The notes under the pieces are model-generated. The model did no database searches, was not told the origin of the DNA, and worked only from the letters and a program-made list of their open reading frames with translations. 61,171 nt of DNA from JBOHDX01 sp050700835 (GTDB taxonomy: Bacteria > Actinomycetota > Actinomycetes > Propionibacteriales > Nocardioidaceae): contig JBOHDX010000095.1 of the NCBI GenBank assembly GCA_050700835.1, forward strand, positions 1 to 61,171, given 5' to 3'. This document shows positions 1 to 8,880 of the stretch, piece after piece. The translations under genes were made by a program, and so were the position numbers. The first letter of the stretch is position 1; every line of letters starts with the position of its first letter.

Positions 1-238
1 GACGACCCACCCCGACGACCCCCCCCGACGGTCCGGACCGAAACGCCGAGGCTCTGCACAACCTCGCCCAGCCGCCGGCACCGGCAACCCCAGCACGCCC
101 GAAACCAGTCGAACTGAGCTTCACCCCGATCCGGGGTAAACCCCAAAACGGGCACGAGATCCGTCACGGGGACGCCGAGCGGTAGCAACACTGTGCATGG
201 GTAGGCTCTCGTTCGGCAGTCGGCGAGAGGGGCAGTCC
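1..238. other. Window edge, no confident gene
   Basis: No family is recognisable here. The third forward frame is open from the window edge to a TAG at 183-185. It could be the last 60 residues of an upstream plus-strand gene, but it is proline-rich and its third-position GC (roughly 75 percent) is below that of neighbouring genes, so it may be non-coding. The last bases hold the ribosome binding site GAGAGGGG of the next gene. Confidence 0.3.
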
Positions 239-1138
239 ATGCAGTGTCCTCGATGCGGGGCGGAGAACCCGCCGGCTGTCAGGGCCTGCATCCGGTGCGG
301 TCTGCCGGCCGGCCCAGCGCCGCAGCCGCCCCAGCCGCAGCCGCCCCAGCCCCAGCCGCCCCAGCCCCAGCCCCAGCCGCAGCCGGCCCAGCCGCTGGGA
401 CCGTCCAACCCGGCGCAGGCGGGTTGGGGTTCCTACCGGGCGGGCCACGCCGCGGGCAGCACGACCGCGGCGCAGCTGACGTCGGCCAAGCGGCGCGGAA
501 CGGGCATGATCCCCATGGGGCTGGCGATGCTCGGGGTGCTCGCCACCGGTGTCTATGCCGTGTTCGCGTTCACCTCGCGGCACAGCATGTTCTCCGACAT
601 CGAGCACGGCTCGAAGCCGACGTCGTCCCTGCTCGACGACGCCAAGAGCAACGACACCCTCAACTCCGTGCTGGTGTGGATCGCCATCGTGGTGGGGGTT
701 GCCGCACTGGTTCTGTGGCTCGTCGCCCTTGTCCGCGACAACCGTGGCCGCAGCAGCCTGGGCGTGGCCGGCCTCGGGCTCGTGACCGTCGGCGTGCTCG
801 TCGCGGTGGTCGGGGCCCTGATCGTCAACAGTGCGATCAACGACCGCGACGCCGGCAAGGCCGCCACCGACGTGTACGTCCTCGGCCTAGGCTTCGCACT
901 CTGCGCCGTGGGCCTGTTGCTGGGGGCGCTGGCCCTGCGCGCGTCGCCCGCGGCACCCTCCGGCACCACATCCGCAGCAGGGTCGAGCCCGCCCGGCTAC
1001 AGCTATCCGCCGCAGGCGCCGGGCGGCTACCCGCCACAGGGTGCGGGCGGCCCAGCTCCGTACGCCCAGCCCGGCACCTACCCACCGCAGGGGCATGGAC
1101 CGTACGGCCAGACGCCCCCAGGCACGCCACGACCTTGA
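239..1138 (+). CDS. Zinc-ribbon, Pro/Gln-rich four-helix membrane protein
   Basis: A 299-residue protein of unknown function. The N-terminus is a zinc ribbon with CxxC pairs at C3/C6 and C17/C20. A low-complexity Pro-Gln tract follows (about 25-52), then four hydrophobic helices (about 90-111, 143-165, 173-197, 213-234) and a Tyr/Pro/Gly-rich tail. This plan (cytoplasmic zinc ribbon, linker, small membrane domain) is common in actinobacterial DUF4190-like proteins. The ATG at 239 was chosen over an in-frame start at 197 because GAGAGGGG lies just upstream and the zinc ribbon begins there. Its stop overlaps the TTG start of the next gene, so the two are probably co-translated. Confidence 0.75.
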   Translation: MQCPRCGAENPPAVRACIRCGLPAGPAPQPPQPQPPQPQPPQPQPQPQPAQPLGPSNPAQAGWGSYRAGHAAGSTTAAQLTSAKRRGTGMIPMGLAMLGVLATGVYAVFAFTSRHSMFSDIEHGSKPTSSLLDDAKSNDTLNSVLVWIAIVVGVAALVLWLVALVRDNRGRSSLGVAGLGLVTVGVLVAVVGALIVNSAINDRDAGKAATDVYVLGLGFALCAVGLLLGALALRASPAAPSGTTSAAGSSPPGYSYPPQAPGGYPPQGAGGPAPYAQPGTYPPQGHGPYGQTPPGTPRP

Positions 1139-1956
1139 CTCAGACGTTCCGCCGACCGCAGGTGGTGGCGCACCGAGGGGCCAGCGGCGCCCTCGCCGAG
1201 CACACCCTCGCCGCGTACCAGCAGGCGTTGAAGGACGGTGCCGAGGCCCTCGAGTGCGACGTTCGCTTGACCGCCGACGGGCACCTGGTGTGTGTCCACG
1301 ACCGCCGGGTCGAACGCACGTCGGACGGGGTGGGCGTCGTCTCGGTCCTCGAGCTGGCCGAGCTGGACACGTTCGACTTCGCGTCGTGGAAGACGCCCTG
1401 GGCCGACCTCGACGACGAGCACCCGGATCCGGACCCGGACCCGATGGCGGGCAAGGTGCTCACGCTGGAGTCGCTGCTGGCTCTCGTCCGCGACAGCGAG
1501 AAGCCGGTCGACATGGCCATCGAGACCAAGCACCCCACGAGGTACGCCGGTCTCGTCGAGCGACGACTCGTCGAGGTGCTCGCCAAGTTCGGCTGGGACC
1601 GGACCGCACCCGGTGTGCACAACCCGATCCGGGTCATGAGCTTCTCTTGGATGTCCATGCGCCGGGTGCGTGAGGCCGCACCCGGCCTGCCCACGGTCTA
1701 CCTGATGAAGCGGGTGCCGCTGCGGTTCCGCGACGGGAGTCTCCCGCTGGGCACCAAGATCGTCGGGGTACGGCTCGACATCGTGCGCGCCCACCCCGAG
1801 TACGTCGGCAGAGCGCACGCCCGGGGCAACCAGGTGCACGTGTTCACGGTCAATGGTCGTGCCGACGTGCAATGGTGCCTCGACCTCGGCGTCGACGCGT
1901 TGATCACCGACGTGCCGAATCGCACTCTCGAGCTGGTGCGCCAGTACACCAGCTGA
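1135..1956 (+). CDS. Glycerophosphodiester phosphodiesterase
   Basis: A 273-residue GDPD-family enzyme that hydrolyses glycerophosphodiesters to glycerol 3-phosphate and an alcohol. Visible family motifs are AHRGAS with catalytic His13, the metal ligands of ECDV (E40, D42), VCVHD with His55, and the ETKH motif in mid-protein. No signal peptide is seen, so it is probably cytoplasmic. The frame stays open far upstream because the DNA is GC-rich. The start is placed at TTG 1135, which overlaps the preceding stop (TTGA) and leaves the usual short run before the HRG motif. A GTG slightly downstream is possible. Confidence 0.88.
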   Translation: MTQTFRRPQVVAHRGASGALAEHTLAAYQQALKDGAEALECDVRLTADGHLVCVHDRRVERTSDGVGVVSVLELAELDTFDFASWKTPWADLDDEHPDPDPDPMAGKVLTLESLLALVRDSEKPVDMAIETKHPTRYAGLVERRLVEVLAKFGWDRTAPGVHNPIRVMSFSWMSMRRVREAAPGLPTVYLMKRVPLRFRDGSLPLGTKIVGVRLDIVRAHPEYVGRAHARGNQVHVFTVNGRADVQWCLDLGVDALITDVPNRTLELVRQYTS

Positions 1957-1979
1957 GCGGCTCGCGGTAGAAACGGGTC

Positions 1980-2369
1980 ATGACCAATCAACGTGTCAAC
2001 GTCCCGGGCGTCGCCGGGCTGTCCGCGTTCAGTCATGCCACCATCGTGGACCGGCAGGTGTTCGTGTCTGGCATGCTCGGCGCCGCCGCCGGTCGGCTCG
2101 AACTCGTCCCCGGCGGAGTCGCCGCCGAGACCGAGCAGTCGTTGCGGAACATCGAGCAGGTTCTGCGGGGCTGCGGCTGCGAGCTCTCCGACGTGGCGAA
2201 GGTCAACGTCTACCTCACCGACATGAGTCAGTTCGAGCAGATGAACCAGGCCTATGTCGCCGTGATGGGTGACGAACCTCCGGCGCGCATCACGGTGGGG
2301 TGCACGGCGCTCGCTCTCGGCGCGATGGTCGAGATCGACTGCGTCGCCTTCGTGCCCGCCGACCGCTGA
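1980..2369 (+). CDS. RidA/YjgF family enamine/imine deaminase
   Basis: A 129-residue RidA-family protein. RidA trimers hydrolyse reactive 2-aminoacrylate and related imines released by PLP enzymes. The family arginine lies in the PPARITV segment (R103) and the conserved acidic residue near the end is E120 in VEID. The length is typical. The ATG at 1980 lies 24 bases past the phosphodiesterase stop, so it may share that transcript. The exact substrate cannot be told from sequence. Confidence 0.9.
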   Translation: MTNQRVNVPGVAGLSAFSHATIVDRQVFVSGMLGAAAGRLELVPGGVAAETEQSLRNIEQVLRGCGCELSDVAKVNVYLTDMSQFEQMNQAYVAVMGDEPPARITVGCTALALGAMVEIDCVAFVPADR

Positions 2370-2386
2370 CGTCCTCGACCGAGCGC

Positions 2387-2839
2387 TTGTCCGAATGGTG
2401 GTCCACCGTGTTTCGGGTGCTCGGCACCGGGAACGGTGACCGCGTGCGAGATCTGGTCAGTGGAGTCGAGCTGCCGTACGGGCTGTCATCCGCCGCCATC
2501 GCACGGGCGCAGCTCGGTGGCTTCCTGATCGAGCGGAAGCTTCCGCAAACACTGCTGGACGACGCTTTCGTCGTGGTCTCCGAGCTGGTTTCCAACGCGG
2601 TGCGGCACGCCATGCCGAGCCAGGGCGGCCAGCTCAGCCTGTCGTGGGCCCTCACGGACGAGGGACTCCTGGTGTCGCTGCACGACGGCGGCGGTCCGTC
2701 GACACCGAAGGCGCTCGCCATCTCGCCGTACGCCGAGCATGGCCGAGGACTCGCGATCGTCGCCAGTCTGGCCCAGTCGTGGTGGGTGGAGCAGGACCAG
2801 GGCGGCACCACCGTCAACGCCGTTCTCGCGGTCGCCTGA
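2387..2839 (+). CDS. RsbW-like ATP-binding regulator (HATPase_c_2)
   Basis: About 150 residues forming a stand-alone GHKL ATPase domain of the anti-sigma-factor/serine kinase type. The N-box is ELVSNAVRHA, the G1 box LHDGGG and the G2 box GRGLAIV. Such proteins usually bind or phosphorylate an anti-anti-sigma factor, but none is present in this window. The start is uncertain: TTG 2387 and GTG 2408 are both in frame and neither has a strong ribosome binding site. The gene lies 17 bases after ridA on the same strand. Confidence 0.78.
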   Translation: MSEWWSTVFRVLGTGNGDRVRDLVSGVELPYGLSSAAIARAQLGGFLIERKLPQTLLDDAFVVVSELVSNAVRHAMPSQGGQLSLSWALTDEGLLVSLHDGGGPSTPKALAISPYAEHGRGLAIVASLAQSWWVEQDQGGTTVNAVLAVA

Positions 2840-2850
2840 CCGCGCGACCA

Positions 2851-3864
2851 TCAGCGCCAGGTCACTCGCATCACCCTGTCGCTCAGCCCCGGGGTCTCAC
2901 CACCGATGAGGTACGCCGCGGAGGGGGTGCCGAGAACTCCGGCGTCGGCGAGCCCGTGTGGCAGTTGCCCGGCCGGCGAGAGCGACGAGCTCGACGGGTC
3001 GAACCACCACATCCGAGTGGTCACCGTGTCCTGGCCGGTGCGGCCGCCCATCAGCAGGACCCGGCCGCCGACGCAGACCGCCATGGCATGGCCGAGCCCC
3101 GTGCGCAGGTGCGCGACCACCTGCGCGGTCACGTGAGCGGTGCCGGCGCCAGCGATGCGCTGGATCGGTGTGATCATGGCGCCGTTCGACTCACCGCCGA
3201 GGACCCACACCGAACCGTCGCACGTGGTCACCGCGGGATAGCGGACCGGCTGCGGGAGCTGAGCGGCCACGGTGAAGTGCGTCCCGTCGGGCGACGCCAG
3301 CAGAGCCGGCGGTGAAGTGACACCGTCGTAGCCGCCGATCACCAGCAGCCCCGTGCCGGTGGCCACGGTAACTAGGTCGGAGCGTGCACCCGGGAGATGA
3401 CCGACGACCCGCCACCGGCCACCGGCCAGGCGTTGCACCACGGACTGCTCGGTGGCGTTGCCGCCGCCGACCACGAGAGGGTGACCGCCGAGCGTGACGC
3501 CCGCGGCATCGTGGACGGGCACGGCCAGGTCGGGCAACGTGGTCTGCTTGCCGGTCGCGGTGTCCAGCTCGAACGCCGATGCCGTCGAGCCGTCACCTGC
3601 GATCAGGCCGCCGGCGACGACCACGGTGTGACCGTCGCCGGTCACGTCCACGACCTCGCGACCGAGTGGCTGCGGCAGGTGCCAGGGCAAAACGGTGGCG
3701 GATGCCTTGCTGGGCTGCGATGTCGGCGCGGTCGTCGGGTCGGGGGTTCGGGACGTGTGCGGGACGACCGGATGAGCCTGGCCGCCCGATCCTGAACCGC
3801 TGCAGCCGGCCACCAGGACGGCCGCGGCAGCAGCGATCGCCGCGGCAGCGCCGAGTCGTCTCAC
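2851..3864 (-). CDS. Kelch-like beta-propeller lipoprotein
   Basis: A 337-residue predicted lipoprotein. From GTG 3864 the protein begins VRRLG followed by an Ala-rich hydrophobic stretch and the lipobox VAGC (Cys21). The rest contains about five kelch-like blades, each ending in a Gly-Gly pair (VVGGGN, VIGGYD, VLGGES, LMGGRT, LIGGET). Kelch propellers usually bind partners or ligands. No catalytic site is evident. It lies 16 bases downstream of another propeller lipoprotein on the same strand, so the pair probably forms an operon. The longer frame to 3936 was rejected because it overlaps that gene and spoils the signal peptide. Confidence 0.82.
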   Translation of the reverse strand: MRRLGAAAAIAAAAAVLVAGCSGSGSGGQAHPVVPHTSRTPDPTTAPTSQPSKASATVLPWHLPQPLGREVVDVTGDGHTVVVAGGLIAGDGSTASAFELDTATGKQTTLPDLAVPVHDAAGVTLGGHPLVVGGGNATEQSVVQRLAGGRWRVVGHLPGARSDLVTVATGTGLLVIGGYDGVTSPPALLASPDGTHFTVAAQLPQPVRYPAVTTCDGSVWVLGGESNGAMITPIQRIAGAGTAHVTAQVVAHLRTGLGHAMAVCVGGRVLLMGGRTGQDTVTTRMWWFDPSSSSLSPAGQLPHGLADAGVLGTPSAAYLIGGETPGLSDRVMRVTWR

Positions 3865-3880
3865 TCGGGAGTCACAAGAG

Positions 3881-5119
3881 TCACCGCATGTTCCCGGTGT
3901 GACCCAACGAGTACCTGCCCGGTTGCGGCCAAGCACAGACGCCGTGCGGGCTGATGCCGGTCTTGATTCGCGCGATCAACTTCCCTGTGGTGGTGTCGAA
4001 CGCGTACGTGACCCCGTCGTATCTGCCGGAGATCCAGAACACCTTGCCGTTCGCCGACACCGAGCCCATGTCGGGGCTGCCGCCACCGGGGATCGTCCAC
4101 GTGTCCACGATCTTGCGCTTGGCGAACGACACGATGCTGATCTTGCCGGCGCCGCGATCGGAGACGTACAACAGCTTGCCGTTCCGGCTGGGCGACAGGC
4201 CGTGCGGCATGGACGGCGTGGCGATCGTCTTGACCGTCTTGAGCGTGCGGTAGTCGACCAGCGCGACCTGGTCGGCGTTCATCAGCGCGACGTAGAACAC
4301 GGTGCCGTCGGGCGAGATCCGGATGTCCTGCGGCTTGGACCCGGCCGCGAACTGCCGGGTCGCGAGCACCTTGTGGGTCAGGGTGGAGATCTTGACCAGT
4401 GAGTCGGAGAACTCGCAGGTGACCACGAGGAACCGTCCGTTGCCGGAGAAGTCCGCGTGGTTGGGACCATTGCAGCTCGGCACCTGGAGCTTGTCGATCG
4501 GCTTGAACGTGTGCGGATCGGCGAACATGATCGTGTTGTCCTGCTCGACCATGACGACGGCCTGCTTGCCGTCCGGTGTGAAGTAGAGGTTGTAGGGCCG
4601 GGGCACGCTGAACGACCGCTCGATCCGCCCGGTCTGCGGGTTCAGCGCCACCAACTTGTTCTCGTAGCTCGCGTTCACGTACAACGTGCGCATGTCGTAC
4701 GACGGGACGACGTGCTGGCTGAGGAACCCGGTGTGTAGCACGCGCACGATCTTGTGGGTCCGCTGCGAGATCTCGGTGGTCGTGGTGCCGTTGGAATCGG
4801 GAACATAGACGAGAGCAGGGTCCTTCTTGACCGCCGCCGACATGTAGGACGAAGCGATGCCGGCGTAGACGTTGTTGGCGAGCACAGGCGGCATGCCCGG
4901 CAGCGGGTGGCGGAACGGGGGCCCGATCGGGGTGATCGACGTCTTCGGAGACACTGTCGACCCGGTTGTCGCGGTGGTGCCATGGTGCGGCGCCGCGCCG
5001 TTGCCGCCACCGGAGTCGCAGGCCGCGGCCGCCAGAGCCACGACGACGAGTGCCCCGACGACCGGCAGCCCGACGCGGCGTCGGACGCGAGCATGCGGGT
5101 CGAGACGGGAGCAGGGCAC
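3881..5119 (-). CDS. YVTN/YncE-like beta-propeller lipoprotein
   Basis: A 412-residue exported lipoprotein. An arginine-rich n-region and hydrophobic core end at the lipobox AAAC (Cys34), followed by a Gly/Thr/Pro-rich linker. The folded part has YVTN-type repeats of the form SPDG/NGK followed by an LxVxD strand, typical of seven-bladed propellers that read out binding rather than catalysis. The GTG start at 5119 has AGGAGAG about 8 bases upstream. With the kelch-type gene downstream it forms a two-propeller lipoprotein operon. Confidence 0.83.
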   Translation of the reverse strand: MPCSRLDPHARVRRRVGLPVVGALVVVALAAAACDSGGGNGAAPHHGTTATTGSTVSPKTSITPIGPPFRHPLPGMPPVLANNVYAGIASSYMSAAVKKDPALVYVPDSNGTTTTEISQRTHKIVRVLHTGFLSQHVVPSYDMRTLYVNASYENKLVALNPQTGRIERSFSVPRPYNLYFTPDGKQAVVMVEQDNTIMFADPHTFKPIDKLQVPSCNGPNHADFSGNGRFLVVTCEFSDSLVKISTLTHKVLATRQFAAGSKPQDIRISPDGTVFYVALMNADQVALVDYRTLKTVKTIATPSMPHGLSPSRNGKLLYVSDRGAGKISIVSFAKRKIVDTWTIPGGGSPDMGSVSANGKVFWISGRYDGVTYAFDTTTGKLIARIKTGISPHGVCAWPQPGRYSLGHTGNMR

Positions 5120-5302
5120 CGTGAGGTCTCTCCTGAGGGGGCGACAGGGACAGGGGCCGTAGGCGGGGACCGGGCCGTAAGCGCTTTCGAGCCTAGCCGG
5201 GGCGGGTTAGGTCCCGGCAAGGCCAGGCCACCTGAGGCGTCTGGCTTGTCGACGGGGTCGGTTAGTTAGCCTGGGCCGTCGGACCGCGGGAGGACACCAC
5301 AG

Positions 5303-6256
5303 ATGGCGAAGCGACGGCGCAACACCACCGCGATCGAAGGGGATCCCGGGCAGGTAGGTCCGAGAGCGTCGTGCCCATGCGGCTCTGGCCGCCGCTACAA
5401 GGCCTGTCACGGCCGAGCCGACGGGGTGGCCCCGTTCGTCGCACGGTCGTTCAAGGGTCTGCCGGGGGAAGCCGACTGGGTCGCGATGCGCGAGATCGTG
5501 CCGGCCGCGACGGCGTCGGTGCGACTACGCGCCGGCGTGGCCGAGAGTGCGGGTCCGCAGCCGGAGGTCCTCGTCTGCACGCTGTTGCCCTTGGCCTACC
5601 CGGGTCTGGTACGCGCGGACGGCGCCGTGTGGCTGGGGCTGCAGGTGCAGCACGGGTTCGGCGACCCCAGTCGCGACCTGGCCTGGGTGCTGACCCGGGG
5701 CCTCGACTCCGAGCCCGGCACGGAGCTGGCGCTGGTCGACGATCCTGGACCCGGCCCGCGGATGCAGGACCTGGTGGATCCTGCGCCGGCGTTCGAGGTC
5801 CACGTCCACGAGGGATTCGACTTCTGGGTGGCCGATGTCGACGACCCGGACGGCTCGGTCGCGGCGAGCCTGCAGGCGGCCAACGAGGCGGCCGCGCCGT
5901 CGGTACGCCTGGCTGGCGTCGACGCGGCGTACTGGACCCGGCTGAACGGCAAGGAGTTCTTGCGCTGGGTGATGCCGCACGACGAGGACGACCTGCTCGA
6001 CGCGTTGGCCCGCCTGCACGTAGCCGGCGACGACACCGTGGGCGAATCGTCCCGTTTGATCGGGTCTTTCCGGGCGCACGGCTTGCTCGCCCCGGTGTGG
6101 GAGCTGTCGGAGGGCGGCGGTGCGGGACCGCTGGAGGAGCCGGCGGCGGCGTTCGCCGGCCGACTCGGCGACGCGCTTACCGAAACCGCTCCGCTCACGG
6201 CGCAGCAGCGGTCGGCCCGCAGCGGGCTCGCCAGCCGCCAGCTCACGATCCGCTGA
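5303..6256 (+). CDS. DUF5926 family protein with SEC-C motif
   Basis: A 317-residue protein of the actinobacterial DUF5926 family, function unknown. Near the N-terminus it has a SEC-C type zinc motif (C24, C26, C35, H36), the small metal site found at the end of SecA and in many stand-alone proteins. The remainder is acidic and soluble. The ATG has GGGAGG 9 bases upstream. It is divergent from the propeller lipoprotein pair, with 183 bases between the start codons, and converges on arcA. Confidence 0.85.
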   Translation: MAKRRRNTTAIEGDPGQVGPRASCPCGSGRRYKACHGRADGVAPFVARSFKGLPGEADWVAMREIVPAATASVRLRAGVAESAGPQPEVLVCTLLPLAYPGLVRADGAVWLGLQVQHGFGDPSRDLAWVLTRGLDSEPGTELALVDDPGPGPRMQDLVDPAPAFEVHVHEGFDFWVADVDDPDGSVAASLQAANEAAAPSVRLAGVDAAYWTRLNGKEFLRWVMPHDEDDLLDALARLHVAGDDTVGESSRLIGSFRAHGLLAPVWELSEGGGAGPLEEPAAAFAGRLGDALTETAPLTAQQRSARSGLASRQLTIR

Positions 6257-6309
6257 CCGGCGGCTCGCGAGGACGTCGCGGATGTGTCCAAGACCACGCA
6301 CGATTGCGC

Positions 6310-6338
6310 TGATCTGTGGCACCGAAAGGCCCAGATCA
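6310..6338. terminator. Hairpin between convergent DUF5926 and arcA genes
   Basis: TGATCTG (6310-6316) pairs with CAGATCA (6332-6338), extended by two G-C pairs across a one-base bulge. It sits in the middle of the 145-base gap between two converging genes, where a bidirectional terminator is expected. There is no U-tract. Confidence 0.4.
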
Positions 6339-6401
6339 CTTGCGTCGTGAGTGAATCGACAACTAGCCTCTCGATTAGCCCGGTCGTCGTTGTATCCCCC
6401 G

Positions 6402-7730
6402 TCAGCGACGGCCGGGCATCTCAATGCCCGCGTGCATGCCCCCACGCATGCCCCCGCGCACCCCCGCTCGCGGAGCCAATTCGTCACGCAGCACCGGACA
6501 GCTCATGCAGCGGGGACCCCCGCGTCCCGAGCCCAGCTCCGAGCCCGAGATGGCGACGACGTCGATCCCGGCCTCCGCCAGCCGCTCGTTGGTCTCGACG
6601 TTCCTCTCGTACGCCACCGCGACGCGTGGGGCGATCGCTAGCGTGTTGTTCCCGTCGTCCCACTGCTCCCGCTCGGCGGTGACGGGGTCGAGGCCGGTGT
6701 CGATGCGATGAAGGGCGTCGATCCCCATGGCGTCGGCCGCGGCGTCCAGGAACGGCCGCGGTCCGGCCACCTCCAACACCACCTGCGCAGCCTCGTCGGC
6801 CGAGGCCGCGACGACGTCGCCGGTGATGGTGAACGCACTCAACGAGCCGGCCACGCCGGGATACATCACGACCTTGTCCACGTCGACCATCGTCACCACG
6901 GTGTCGAGGTGCATCGTCGCGCGGTCCTGCGCGATCGGCACCGCGAGGACCGTGTGTGCGAGATCCGCGGCGAGCAGTCCCCTGGCGAAGCGCTCCGCAC
7001 CGGCCGGGGTGGTTCGCTCGCCGACCCCGATGGCCACCACTCCGGGAGCTAGCTGCAGCACGTCGCCGCCCTCGACGTGCTCGAGGTCGCCGCCGTGCAT
7101 GCGTGGCGTACCGACGAACCGCGGATGCCTGGAGTAGATGAGATCGGTCAGCCGGGTCTCGCGCTCGCGCGCCGGCATCGCCAGGCTGGTGACGGCCACC
7201 CGGTCGCGCAGCCACACGGACGAGTCCCGGGTGAACAGCAGGTTCGGCAGCGGCTCGATCAGGAAGTCGTCCCGGGCAAGCAGGCTGGTCACGATCGAGT
7301 GCGCGACGCGGACCTCGTCGTTGCGGAGCCCCGCGGTCAGCACCTGCGCCAGGTCCGCCGCCGCGAGGTCGTGCAAGGACGCGTTGAGGTAGCCGCGCAC
7401 GGTGTCGCCGAGCCGCAGACCGGCGATCACCTGGTTGATCGCTCGTCGCCGGGCGTCCTCGTCGTCCAAGGTCTCGACCAGGAGCTGGAGCAGGTACAAC
7501 ACCTCGACACCACGGTCGCGCAACGCCTGCGCGAAGGCGTCGTGCTCGTCCTGCGCCCGGCTCACCCACGGAATCCCGTCGAACAGCAGCGAGTCGTTGT
7601 TGCGAGGCGTGAGGCGCTTCAGCTCAGGACCGGGGCGGTGCAGGATCACGGTCCGCAGCGGACCGACCTCGGTGTCGACTCCGAGAGTGCGCACGGCTTC
7701 GGGTGCGGGGGCGGTCGACGGGGCAGGCAC
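6402..7730 (-). CDS. arcA: Arginine deiminase
   Basis: A 442-residue arginine deiminase that converts L-arginine to citrulline and ammonia. Family features include TEVGPLRTVILHRPG near the N-terminus, FTRDSSVW, MHLDTVVTMVD and the catalytic cysteine in GGPRCMSCP (C408). After the Cys loop there is an extra tail of about 25 residues rich in Gly, Met and Arg, beyond the usual end. No ornithine carbamoyltransferase, carbamate kinase or antiporter gene is nearby, so the energy-yielding pathway is not encoded here. TAGGCT lies 6 bases before the GTG start, so the mRNA may be leaderless. Confidence 0.95.
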   Translation of the reverse strand: MPAPSTAPAPEAVRTLGVDTEVGPLRTVILHRPGPELKRLTPRNNDSLLFDGIPWVSRAQDEHDAFAQALRDRGVEVLYLLQLLVETLDDEDARRRAINQVIAGLRLGDTVRGYLNASLHDLAAADLAQVLTAGLRNDEVRVAHSIVTSLLARDDFLIEPLPNLLFTRDSSVWLRDRVAVTSLAMPARERETRLTDLIYSRHPRFVGTPRMHGGDLEHVEGGDVLQLAPGVVAIGVGERTTPAGAERFARGLLAADLAHTVLAVPIAQDRATMHLDTVVTMVDVDKVVMYPGVAGSLSAFTITGDVVAASADEAAQVVLEVAGPRPFLDAAADAMGIDALHRIDTGLDPVTAEREQWDDGNNTLAIAPRVAVAYERNVETNERLAEAGIDVVAISGSELGSGRGGPRCMSCPVLRDELAPRAGVRGGMRGGMHAGIEMPGRR

Positions 7731-7773
7731 ACGCGCAGCCTAGGGCAGTCGACCGCTCGCGCCGAGAGGATGT

Positions 7774-8880
7774 TCAACGGTGCAGCAGGGTCGTGTAGAC
7801 GTCGACCGCGTCGGCGGCGACGGACGCATCGGTGGGCAGGCCGGCAGCGGCCGCGACCGCACGCCCGCTCAGGTCGGTGGCGAGCGCCGGGTCGTCGAGC
7901 ACCGACCGGATCGCTGCGGCGAGCGCGCCCGCGTCACGCGGCGGCACGAGCAGGGCTCCGTCCCCGACCAAGGCGGGTACGCCGCCGACCCTGGTGCCTA
8001 TGAACGGCCGGCCCGCGCGCAGCGCCTCCTGGGCCGACAGTGGGCTGCCCTCCCAGACACTGGACGAGACGACGAGGTCGGCGGCGGCGAGCAGGTCGGA
8101 GACGTCGGCGCGGTGGCCGAGCAGGCGTACCGGCGCGTGGTGGATGTCGATCAGCCGCTGCAAGGCAGGACGGTCCGGTCCCTCACCGGCCACAACGAAC
8201 AACGGCTGCGGTTGGCGGTCCCCCAGCATGGCGGCGGCCTCGACGAGCCAGCGGTACCCCTTCTGGGCGTCTAGTCGGCCGACGCTCAACGCCAGTGGAC
8301 GTTCACCCGCCGCCAGGTCGGCCCGCACCTGGTCGCGATCGCGGATCGGCGCCGCAAGAGGCGGGGCACTCACCGGGGCCAGCCGCACATCCCTGGCGCC
8401 GAGCGACCGTGCACGGTCGACGAGGTCCGGGGACACCCCGAGGACGACATCGGCCCGGCGGGCGACGAGCCGTTCCAGCACCGAGTAGACCGCGCGAGTG
8501 CGGCCGCCGGTCGGCGCCGCGTTGTGCAGACTCACGACCAGAGGAGTACGCCCAGGGCCTGGCGTTCCGGCGAGTGCCGCCAGGGCGGCGGCGCGCAGAC
8601 CGTGCGCGTGCATGAGGTGGACCGGGCCCGACAGTCGCCGCAGCCGCGACATCGTGCGCATGTCGTGCGTCGGGCTGGGGCGTGCGCTGATGGCCATCGG
8701 CACCGGCCGAGCTCCGGTGCTGTCGATCTCGAACCGCTCCAGGACGGACGCCGGGGCAGCCACTGTCACGTCTCCGCCGCTTTCGACGAGAGCCCTTGCC
8801 AGCATGGCGATGTGGCGACCCGTGCCCCCTTCGCTCAGACCCGCGACGAGCGCCACCCGTACACCCGCGAGCTCACGCAT
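7774..8880 (-). CDS. GT4 family glycosyltransferase
   Basis: A 368-residue GT-B fold glycosyltransferase. The N-terminal half opens with VRVALVAGLSEGGTGRH, the glycine-rich acceptor-side loop. The C-terminal half has the donor-side pattern LSVGRLDAQKGYRWLVEA and the E-x7-E type segment SVWEGSPLSAQEALRAG. It probably transfers an activated sugar to a lipid- or wall-linked acceptor at the cytoplasmic membrane face. The start overlaps the end of the MurJ-like gene by 8 bases, so flippase and transferase are co-translated and may act on the same lipid-linked glycan. Confidence 0.9.
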   Translation of the reverse strand: MRELAGVRVALVAGLSEGGTGRHIAMLARALVESGGDVTVAAPASVLERFEIDSTGARPVPMAISARPSPTHDMRTMSRLRRLSGPVHLMHAHGLRAAALAALAGTPGPGRTPLVVSLHNAAPTGGRTRAVYSVLERLVARRADVVLGVSPDLVDRARSLGARDVRLAPVSAPPLAAPIRDRDQVRADLAAGERPLALSVGRLDAQKGYRWLVEAAAMLGDRQPQPLFVVAGEGPDRPALQRLIDIHHAPVRLLGHRADVSDLLAAADLVVSSSVWEGSPLSAQEALRAGRPFIGTRVGGVPALVGDGALLVPPRDAGALAAAIRSVLDDPALATDLSGRAVAAAAGLPTDASVAADAVDVYTTLLHR

